Shown: piece by piece, positions 1 through 4,796 of the stretch
Numbering within the stretch: position 1 is the first letter of the stretch
Layout: each line of letters begins with the position of its first letter
Source of the DNA: Bacillota bacterium
Lineage (GTDB): Bacteria > Bacillota > Clostridia > Lachnospirales > Lachnospiraceae
DNA: 7,867 nucleotides
Direction of reading: 5' to 3'
NCBI GenBank assembly: GCA_017861355.1
Contig: JAGFXQ010000152.1
Location: forward strand, 1 to 7,867
Position numbers and translations under genes: made by a program
The notes under the pieces: model-generated
Told to the model about the DNA's origin: nothing
What the model saw: the letters and a program-made list of their open reading frames with translations, nothing else
Databases searched by the model: none

Positions 1-66
1 TAATTGTGTTTTGTCGCCCATTTCGGCAACGACGACGAAAAGCATAGCTTTAATTAAAGACGCCAT
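1..66 (-). CDS. TMEM165/GDT1 (UPF0016) family cation exporter, N-terminal fragment
   Basis: Only the first 22 codons are in the window; the gene runs off the left edge. The fragment is a hydrophobic N-terminal helix ending in Glu-Met-Gly-Asp-Lys-Thr. This is the E-x-G-D-K/R-T/S signature of the TMEM165/GDT1 (UPF0016) family of multi-pass membrane transporters. Bacterial members studied so far export Mn2+, and calcium transport is known in eukaryotic members. The start is fixed by a strong AGGAGG ribosome binding site (rc of 74-79) seven bases before the ATG. The upstream yybP-ykoY riboswitch independently supports manganese export: excess Mn2+ would switch the gene on and the protein would pump it out. 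Family assignment rests on one motif plus the riboswitch. The second EGDKT motif of the family, expected later in the protein, cannot be seen. Confidence 0.82.
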   Translation of the reverse strand, partial: MASLIKAMLFVVVAEMGDKTQL

Positions 67-86
67 GAAAAAACCTCCTAAGTGAT

Positions 87-102
87 ATATGTTGAAACAT
101 AT
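87..102. repeat. Short palindrome just upstream of the exporter RBS
   Basis: Seven-base arms ATATGTT and AACATAT are separated by two bases (GA). The element sits 7 bases upstream of the exporter Shine-Dalgarno sequence, inside the transcribed leader. It could be a small RNA stem or a protein operator; nothing else supports either reading. Confidence 0.3.
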
Positions 103-159
103 CTTTCTGACTACAGGTATCTAATGCTCCGAGATTAATGAGTAAAATGTTCTTAGCAC

Positions 160-206
160 AAAAAAAGACTTTTAACACAATAGCAAAGCTACTGTGCTAA
201 AAGTCT
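160..206 (-). terminator. Intrinsic terminator forming the expression platform of the Mn riboswitch
   Basis: Read on the minus strand, arms 206-188 and 184-166 form a 19-bp stem with no mismatches (two G-U pairs) and a three-base UUU loop. A run of U (rc of 160-166) follows directly. The first arm begins AGACUUUUA, the same bases that serve as the 3' side of riboswitch helix P1. The two structures therefore exclude each other, as expected for a transcription-attenuation switch. Confidence 0.9.
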
Positions 207-297
207 CACTTAACATAATCATGTCAGATAAAGCCAGACCCTAAGGTCAGTATGTTGACTTTATCACCTTCTCGAGGCAGCTACTCCCTTTTAACAG
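193..297 (-). ncRNA. yybP-ykoY manganese riboswitch
   Basis: On the minus strand the leader contains the hallmark blocks of the yybP-ykoY aptamer in order: AAAAGGGAGTAGC (5' loop L1 side), GTCAACATACTG, a GGTCTGGCTTTATC block, and GTGAGACTTTTA closing helix P1. The 5' P1 strand (UAAAAG, rc of 288-293) pairs with CUUUUA (rc of 199-204), and a flanking CUGU/ACAG pairing can extend it. The closing strand is shared with the downstream terminator. Mn2+ binding, which stabilises P1 in this class, should therefore block termination and turn the gene on. The gene controlled encodes a TMEM165/GDT1-type exporter, a common partner of this riboswitch. The aptamer boundaries are estimated from pairing. 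Confidence 0.93.
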
Positions 298-319
298 ATA
301 AGAATTTATTTCCGACAAT

Positions 320-348
320 ATTTTAACATTATCATGGTAATCTGGCAA
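320..348 (-). promoter_or_regulatory. Sigma-A-type promoter for the riboswitch-exporter transcript
   Basis: On the minus strand, TTGCCA (rc of 343-348) and TAAAAT (rc of 320-325) are separated by exactly 17 bases. Transcription would start near 313, about 16 bases before the riboswitch aptamer. Both hexamers match the vegetative consensus at most positions. Two copies of a 13-base repeat lie upstream. Confidence 0.75.
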
Positions 349-360
349 GCACTTTTTACA

Positions 361-419
361 ATCAAATTGTTCTGTGCACTTCCAGCGAATCAATTAAAAT
401 TAATAGATCAAATTGTTCT
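361..419. repeat. Pair of 13-bp direct repeats upstream of the exporter promoter
   Basis: ATCAAATTGTTCT occurs at 361-373 and again at 407-419, 46 bp apart. The near copy ends 12 bp upstream of the -35 element at 343-348. The spacing is not a whole number of helical turns. The repeats could be activator or repressor sites, or chance in AT-rich DNA; no known regulator motif was recognised. Confidence 0.4.
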
Positions 420-459
420 TAATATACCGATGGCACTAATATAGCCTTAATTGGCTTCC

Positions 460-1158
460 TTATTCATAACGTTTGAATAGCACACTATTTTCTTTCGCAA
501 TATGGAGGAAGATGTCATCTACCAATTCATGGAGCTTCCCATATACAGCCTTCATTGTAGGGCATGCATAATCCGGGGGTGTAAAATCGTCGGTATCTTT
601 AATTAATTGCTTAATAATCTGTCCGGCGCCAACGTGTTCATCCTCTAATTTTTGAATAAGTAAGCGAATTGCTGCCTTGCCCTCAGGTTTTCTACCTAGT
701 TCAAGAATAGCCGGGAAAAGCTCCTCTTCTTCCTTGGCAAAATGCTCTTCTAATTCCATTTTTAACTCACTGAAATTGCGATGCAGCTTTAGAAGCTGTT
801 CTTTGCCATGCTCATAATGTACGAGGAGAATCTTATTCACAAGCTGATCCAATTCCTTCCACAGAGCACGTTCCGGCTGATGATGAATTTCAAGAATGAG
901 ATCAATTAACTGTTCATCCGACAACTCACTCACCGGTAGTTCCTTATCCGGTCTGGCAATATAATCGCTATAAGCATTCTGCACTTCCGCAATGAAATCT
1001 GATGAAATGCCCGCATCCAAAATGGCAGCCTCAAGTGTACGATCTCCCTGGCAACAATAATCAATATGAAGATCGTTAAGACGAGAAGTGATGGCAGGGA
1101 AATAGGTTACAAGCTCACCGAGGTGGGTTTGATTGTTGATAGTAATCGTTTGTTTCAT
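460..1158 (-). CDS. ric: Iron-sulfur cluster repair di-iron protein Ric (ScdA/YtfE family)
   Basis: Cytoplasmic di-iron protein that helps restore Fe-S clusters damaged by nitric oxide or oxidants. At 232 aa it has the usual family length. Residues 1-60 form the ScdA_N (DUF542) domain with its Asp-Tyr-Cys-Cys motif (C35, C36). Residues 85-230 form the hemerythrin-like four-helix bundle. The expected metal ligands are present: His92/93, His139 and Glu143 (HFAKE), His175 (EDEH), and His219 with Glu223 (HIAKE). These line up with the His and Glu ligands described for E. coli YtfE. The start is supported by AAGGAGGT eight bases upstream. The gene appears monocistronic, with an FNR/CRP-type box and candidate -10 upstream, so induction under anaerobic or nitrosative conditions is likely. 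No residue looks missing, and identification is secure. Confidence 0.96.
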   Translation of the reverse strand: MKQTITINNQTHLGELVTYFPAITSRLNDLHIDYCCQGDRTLEAAILDAGISSDFIAEVQNAYSDYIARPDKELPVSELSDEQLIDLILEIHHQPERALWKELDQLVNKILLVHYEHGKEQLLKLHRNFSELKMELEEHFAKEEEELFPAILELGRKPEGKAAIRLLIQKLEDEHVGAGQIIKQLIKDTDDFTPPDYACPTMKAVYGKLHELVDDIFLHIAKENSVLFKRYE

Positions 1159-1226
1159 TTGAAATTACCTCCTTAATATTTATATTTACTAGCTCTATCG
1201 AATTGTTCTACTCATTTCTTGCTTTG

Positions 1227-1268
1227 ATGTTAACTCATTCATTCGATAATATCCTTGATTCAAATCAA
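1227..1268 (-). promoter_or_regulatory. FNR/CRP-family box and candidate -10 element for ric
   Basis: TTGATTCAAATCAA at 1255-1268 is a perfect TTGAT-N4-ATCAA palindrome, the FNR-family consensus. Reading toward ric on the minus strand, exactly 22 bases separate it from TAACAT (rc of 1227-1232). That puts the box centre near -41.5 of a start site around 1220, which is class II geometry. No -35 hexamer is present 17 bases before the -10 (the bases are AGGATA), as expected for an activator-dependent promoter. The ric ATG lies about 60 bases downstream of the predicted start. The regulator is not in the window. Confidence 0.7.
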
Positions 1269-1500
1269 TTTTTAGAGTTCTTCGATATTTTCAATTAAAA
1301 ATGAAATATCTTCTTTCTTACTCATCCACAGGAACACCGATTCGCTTAAAAAAATGAGTTAAGTCCTATTCGTTTTGAACAAGGCTTGACTCATAAGTTC
1401 GAAAATGTTGTACTTCAACCTTCCTGATGCATTTTCCTGGTGGGCTTTTATTGGCCCTTCCAAATACCTACAGGGGTAAATGATAAAAACAGAATTAACA
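1269..1500. other. Intergenic spacer between the Fe-S protein gene and the ric promoter
   Basis: No open reading frame with a credible start was seen. The stretch carries the candidate terminator at 1348-1394 and a weak GGGC/GCCC stem with an 8-base loop at 1442-1457 that lacks a U tract. The remainder is AT-rich with no recognised element. Confidence 0.5.
1348..1394 (-). terminator. Candidate intrinsic terminator of the 4Fe-4S protein gene
   Basis: On the minus strand, ATGAGT (rc of 1389-1394) pairs with ACTCAT (rc of 1354-1359). Inner AAG/CTT and CCT/AGG pairings are interrupted by a mismatch and a bulged base. The loop is about 14 bases and a T7 tract follows. It lies about 105 bases after the stop codon at 1501 and before the ric regulatory region, so it would insulate ric from read-through. 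Confidence 0.5.
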
Positions 1501-2775
1501 TTAATCCCTTTTATTAGACAACAATTTATCCAAATATATGGATTTAAACTGTTTACTAGCCATCATCTGCTTCAAAGGCGGTAATTTAAGAATAACCCCA
1601 AGTACTGCAGCCATCGCACGATGATTGGCAAATGCCCGATTATCAAATATGAGATTTTGGAGGGTTCCTTTTTCGATTGCTTGTAGTACAAATCTATGGG
1701 TACTATTCACCGGAGTTATGACTTGAACTTCTCTTCGTACTAATTCAATAGCATTTTGGGGACAACTTCGAACGCATACACCACAACCAAGGCATACCTC
1801 ATGATCAACCTTTGCTACTGACTTACCCTCTTTGCTATTTTGCATGGATATCGCTAATACCGGACATACCTTTTCACATTTACCACACCCTACGCATTCT
1901 TTCGAAATCTTAGGTATATAATTTGTAGTAGCCACTGGTTGCATTGGGCTAAACTTTCTTGCTGCTTGCAAGGCTTCACAACAACAACCGCAACAATTAC
2001 AAATAAATGCCGGGTCTTCACGAACATTTTCTCCAATTTGCACCAGATTAGCTGCATAAGAACGTTCTAATACATCCATTGCCTCTTTCTTATCAATTAA
2101 TCTTGCATGCTGCCCATTTTCTGAAAGAGAACGGGCAACGTTTCCAAAGGTGAGGCAAACATCCAATGGGGCGTTTATTTCACATGGGTGACCTGCATGT
2201 AACATCTTATGTCTACAATAACAAGTCCCAAGGCCGATATGTGTTGCTTCCTCAACAATATGACTTGCTCTTTCATAATCCAAGATATGAATTGTGTTAT
2301 CATTCGTCAAAATTGGCTCCTGGACATAAACTCGTCCAAGATGCGTCTCTGTTGCGAAAAATAAATCCTTAACAAAATCTTCTTCAACATTCATGTATTG
2401 ATAATACAATTCACTCAAATATTTCTGATCGATATCGCCTCTTGTACGCATCAATGCAAATTCAATAAACCCTGCCATTGGTGGTGGCATTACAAATTGG
2501 CGTACCCCTTTATAAAATGAATCCACAAGTAACGCCTTCTCACAAAGATGCTCTAAAAAAGCTTCCGCTTTCCCTTCTGTAGTATTCCAGATCTTTGCAG
2601 CTTTTTTTGCAGTAAATGGACGAACCGGCAAAAGTGCGACCCATTTGGCTTCCTTTTCCGTATATAGAACTTGCAAAATTTTATACAGGCTGTCCGATGG
2701 CGGAGCTCCTTGTGTAAACCAATTGATTCTTTCTTCCAAATTCTTATAGGCATCTTTACTTGTAATATGTCCCAT
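1501..2775 (-). CDS. Cysteine-rich 4Fe-4S binding protein with C-terminal double-cluster ferredoxin domain
   Basis: Soluble 424-aa protein with no signal peptide or membrane segment. Residues 28-105 resemble a winged-helix fold, an inference from the pattern of helices. A middle region carries conserved cysteine groups: C185-Y-C187-R-H-K-M, C198, D-V-C207, and the dense block CNCCGCCC at 259-266. Residues 290-340 hold two 4Fe-4S motifs, C294-C297-C300-C304-P and C328-C331-C334-C338-P. The C-terminal two clusters are the classic bacterial ferredoxin arrangement and imply electron transfer. The upstream cysteines could bind another cluster. Homologous proteins are widespread in anaerobes under generic '4Fe-4S binding protein' names, and I know of no assigned reaction. 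The start follows a CGGAGGT ribosome binding site (rc of 2783-2789). The gene stands alone with its own promoter and terminator candidates. Confidence 0.88.
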   Translation of the reverse strand: MGHITSKDAYKNLEERINWFTQGAPPSDSLYKILQVLYTEKEAKWVALLPVRPFTAKKAAKIWNTTEGKAEAFLEHLCEKALLVDSFYKGVRQFVMPPPMAGFIEFALMRTRGDIDQKYLSELYYQYMNVEEDFVKDLFFATETHLGRVYVQEPILTNDNTIHILDYERASHIVEEATHIGLGTCYCRHKMLHAGHPCEINAPLDVCLTFGNVARSLSENGQHARLIDKKEAMDVLERSYAANLVQIGENVREDPAFICNCCGCCCEALQAARKFSPMQPVATTNYIPKISKECVGCGKCEKVCPVLAISMQNSKEGKSVAKVDHEVCLGCGVCVRSCPQNAIELVRREVQVITPVNSTHRFVLQAIEKGTLQNLIFDNRAFANHRAMAAVLGVILKLPPLKQMMASKQFKSIYLDKLLSNKRD

Positions 2776-2817
2776 GGATTCAACCTCCGAATATTAAGTT
2801 TGGATGGACTTATTACC

Positions 2818-2826
2818 ATAATATCA
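2818..2826 (-). promoter_or_regulatory. Candidate extended -10 promoter of the 4Fe-4S protein gene
   Basis: TGATATTAT on the minus strand fits the extended -10 pattern TG-N-TATAAT with one mismatch. The start would fall near 2811, giving a leader of about 36 bases. The -35 at 17-base spacing (TGGTAA) is poor. An overlapping alternative is TTGGAT-17-TAATAA (rc of 2810-2838). Confidence 0.4.
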
Positions 2827-2838
2827 AATTGCATCCAA

Positions 2839-3205
2839 TCTTACCAGACAAACAAGAAAATTATTGCGAAGTAAATCCATTGCAGTTTTGCAGGGACTTT
2901 CTTAAGTAAACTCCCATTGCCTCTATGTTTGTCGAGCTGACCAGAGAACAGCTGTGTATATTGTAGACACATTAAACTGACCATTTGCATTGCCTTTCTC
3001 AAGTATAAACTTCTACCAACTGAGAGTCAGCTTTTCCGGGTACCAGTTCCAATATCTTTCAGGCATGATATGTTGTCTGCTGAAAAAGGGATCCAGTCTA
3101 ATAACCAGTCCATTATTGGTGTCGATATGTACTCTATTTTCACAATCACAACTATTGATGTCAATAAATATTCTTATGCTATAATTGAACAGTCTGCATT
3201 ACCTT
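2839..3205. other. Intergenic stretch without recognised genes
   Basis: This lies between two minus-strand genes. No convincing gene, RNA motif or intrinsic terminator was found on either strand. The only stems seen are short, for example AGCTG/CAGCT around 2935-2953. A short minus-strand frame at about 3035-3140 has no ribosome binding site. The stretch may include the 3' untranslated region of the RsgI-like gene. Confidence 0.4.
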
Positions 3206-4492
3206 CTAGTCTTCGTTATCTTCATAATGGTTTTTCTCCTGGTGATTATCGTCTTCGTTGTATTCATCATTATAATCTTCTCTATCCTCGGAATCGTTAT
3301 CTTCATTATCTTCATAGTAATAATCTTCTCTATCCTCGGAGTCGTTGTCTTCGTTATCTTCATAGTCATAATCTTCTCTATCCTCGGAGTCGTTGCCTTT
3401 GTTATCTTCATAGTCATAATCTTCTCTATCCTCGGAGTCGTTGCCTTTGTTATCTTCATAGCCATAATCTTCTCTATCCTCGGAGTCGTTGTCTTCTTTT
3501 TCGTAGTCTGATTTCTTCTCTACCTTGACTTTCTCACTCACATTACCTTTAACATCAGAGTCCTTTTTAATCGTTGCACTACTTACTGCATCTACTTTGT
3601 CACTCTTTTTAGCAATTTTCTGGGTCTTATCAGAACTAATAACCAATTTATCTGTATCCTTTTTAATCGTTGCACTGCTTACAGCATCTGTCTCAACTGC
3701 ATTATCTACAAAATATTTGTCACTGCCTACAACTGCACCGTCATTCTCCGAAAGGTTTCGAACATTAATGACGGTTTCTGCATCCGCATTCATTGTAGCA
3801 CTACTGAGTGCATCCATTGGATTGTTTTTATCATTTACGACCTCTACTTCCACCGGTTGATTATCTATCACTTCGGAATAATTCTGTATCATATCTTCCA
3901 AGGGAATATTCTGATCAACGGAAAACTGAATTAGATCTTTCACACTTGTTTTAGCAAGTTCATCTAATGGCAAACTATTGCTGCTCTCCGCAAGTTTATC
4001 AATAAACGCCATTTTACCTACTGAAATATTGTATTCATGAGCAAGTTCAACCTCTGCTTCATTAATATCAATACTTTGATGAAGAACTTCGACCATTAAT
4101 TGTTTCGACTGTGCATAATTAGAAATGTTCTTTTTAACCTTGCCTAATAATTTATTTGCGGAAATAGATCCCTCTGCAGAAATTAATATTTGATTCTTTT
4201 GACCTGCAATAAGATATCCATTCAATATCATTCGATCAACGATATTTTCGATTACACTCTCTAAATCTCGATTTACTAATTTGTAACCTGCCATCAGCTG
4301 TACAGCATCCTCATTCACTGGATCAACCGACACAACATAACCTAAGGTATTTGTATGTAATTCTAAACTTGGGTTAATGTCTATTGTAACCATATTAATT
4401 GGAGACTTCAGATAGAAGCCTAGACCAAACCCCATTACTACTATTGCCGTGACTAAACCTATCATTATAATAGATTTTTTTCTTGTCTTCAT
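3206..4492 (-). CDS. RsgI-like single-pass membrane protein lacking the anti-sigma domain, with SSAT motifs and acidic repeat tail
   Basis: A 428-aa protein. Eight mostly basic residues precede a membrane helix (about 8-28), giving an N-in, C-out topology. Residues 33-150 resemble the extracytoplasmic domain of RsgI anti-sigma factors, including the hallmark ASP-Ile-Asn-Pro-Ser-Leu-Glu stretch at 38-44. In RsgI proteins this Asn-Pro bond is an autoproteolysis site (here N40/P41). The cytoplasmic SigI-binding domain that RsgI places before the helix is absent, and no sigI lies beside the gene. Residues 220-325 are a linker with DALSSAT/DAVSSAT at 227-233, 269-275 and 301-307. Residues 335-414 are five 16-residue acidic units (NDSEDREDYxYEDNxx type). 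The ribosome binding site AAGGAGG (rc of 4499-4505) fixes the start. The function is unknown; an envelope sensor or wall-associated protein is likely. Confidence 0.85.
   Translation of the reverse strand: MKTRKKSIIMIGLVTAIVVMGFGLGFYLKSPINMVTIDINPSLELHTNTLGYVVSVDPVNEDAVQLMAGYKLVNRDLESVIENIVDRMILNGYLIAGQKNQILISAEGSISANKLLGKVKKNISNYAQSKQLMVEVLHQSIDINEAEVELAHEYNISVGKMAFIDKLAESSNSLPLDELAKTSVKDLIQFSVDQNIPLEDMIQNYSEVIDNQPVEVEVVNDKNNPMDALSSATMNADAETVINVRNLSENDGAVVGSDKYFVDNAVETDAVSSATIKKDTDKLVISSDKTQKIAKKSDKVDAVSSATIKKDSDVKGNVSEKVKVEKKSDYEKEDNDSEDREDYGYEDNKGNDSEDREDYDYEDNKGNDSEDREDYDYEDNEDNDSEDREDYYYEDNEDNDSEDREDYNDEYNEDDNHQEKNHYEDNED
3251..3490 (-). repeat. 48-bp tandem repeat, five copies, coding for acidic 16-residue units
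   Basis: Units are 3251-3298, 3299-3346, 3347-3394, 3395-3442 and 3443-3490. The copies nearest the 5' end of the gene are almost identical (3395-3442 and 3443-3490 differ by one base), while the unit at 3251-3298 is the most diverged. Each unit keeps CTCTATCCTCGGA(G/A)TCGTT on the plus strand. The length is a multiple of three, so changes in copy number keep the reading frame. This pattern suggests recent expansion by slippage or unequal recombination. Confidence 0.95.
3572..3814 (-). repeat. Three spaced DA(V/L)SSAT coding motifs in the RsgI-like gene
   Basis: The motifs are encoded at 3572-3592, 3668-3688 and 3794-3814. The two proximal to the tail share a longer DNA block, with DAVSSATIKKD conserved in protein, and lie 96 bp apart, pointing to duplication. 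The third is diverged (DALSSATMNAD). Confidence 0.8.
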
Positions 4493-4796
4493 GTGTTTCC
4501 TCCTTTTATAACCTGCGATTTATCATTTCACTAAGTTAACGCTGGAGAAATTCATTTTATTGCATCCATTATGGAAATATTTAAAATCTTTTTTGTTATC
4601 TATTACAACAAATGATACCATCTTCAAACATTCCCTACGTCCGATGTTTTCCAAATCTATTTTTATATAAAATATGAAATACCCATCCCTTGTTTTTTTC
4701 ATTTAGGTTATTGATGAAAGGCTATTTTTTTATTCGCAAAAGTAATATAAAGAAGTACTACTCATATAATTTACAAAACGTCGCATCGAGGACATC
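4493..4796. other. Divergent intergenic region between the RsgI-like and LysM-GH18 genes
   Basis: AT-rich region of 304 bases. On the right it contains the sigma-E-like promoter of the plus-strand gene (4743-4770) and a modest RBS, GAGGA at 4788-4792. On the left it contains the AAGGAGG RBS of the RsgI-like gene. No strong vegetative promoter for the RsgI-like gene was recognised; AATAAAAT (rc of about 4555-4562) lacks a matching -35. No hairpin of note was seen. Confidence 0.5.
4743..4770 (+). promoter_or_regulatory. Sigma-E-like mother-cell sporulation promoter
   Basis: TAATATA at 4743-4749 and CATATAAT at 4763-4770 are 13 bases apart. This resembles the sigma-E pattern (roughly KMATATT, 13-15 bases, CATACAAT). 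The start would be near 4777, about 20 bases before the ATG. The same bases contain a TATAAT, but no vegetative -35 lies 17 bases upstream of it (GTAATA). B. subtilis yaaH, a relative of the gene downstream, is known to be sigma-E dependent, which supports the reading. Confidence 0.5.

Noticed and set aside
430..459. Terminator after ric
   Set aside because: Only an AGCC/GGCT 4-bp stem is seen, and no T tract follows.
1442..1457. GGGC/GCCC hairpin as terminator of the 4Fe-4S gene
   Set aside because: Only a 4-bp stem with an 8-base loop and no U tract; the structure at 1348-1394 is better.
3035..3140. Short minus-strand frame downstream of the RsgI-like gene reading MDWLLDWIPFS from an internal ATG
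   Set aside because: About 28 codons from the ATG, with no ribosome binding site and no recognised homology. Judged to be chance.
3185..3511. Plus-strand open frame encoding a very hydrophobic Ile/Val/Phe repeat protein
   Set aside because: It is the antisense of the acidic 48-bp repeats. Asp/Glu/Asn/Tyr codons read backwards give Ile/Val/Phe/Leu, and a repeat length divisible by three keeps all frames open. There is no ribosome binding site.
3070..3528. Second plus-strand open frame with Tyr/Leu/His/Arg-rich repeats
   Set aside because: Same repeat artefact in another frame. The minus-strand RsgI-like frame has a start, RBS, membrane helix and recognisable domain.
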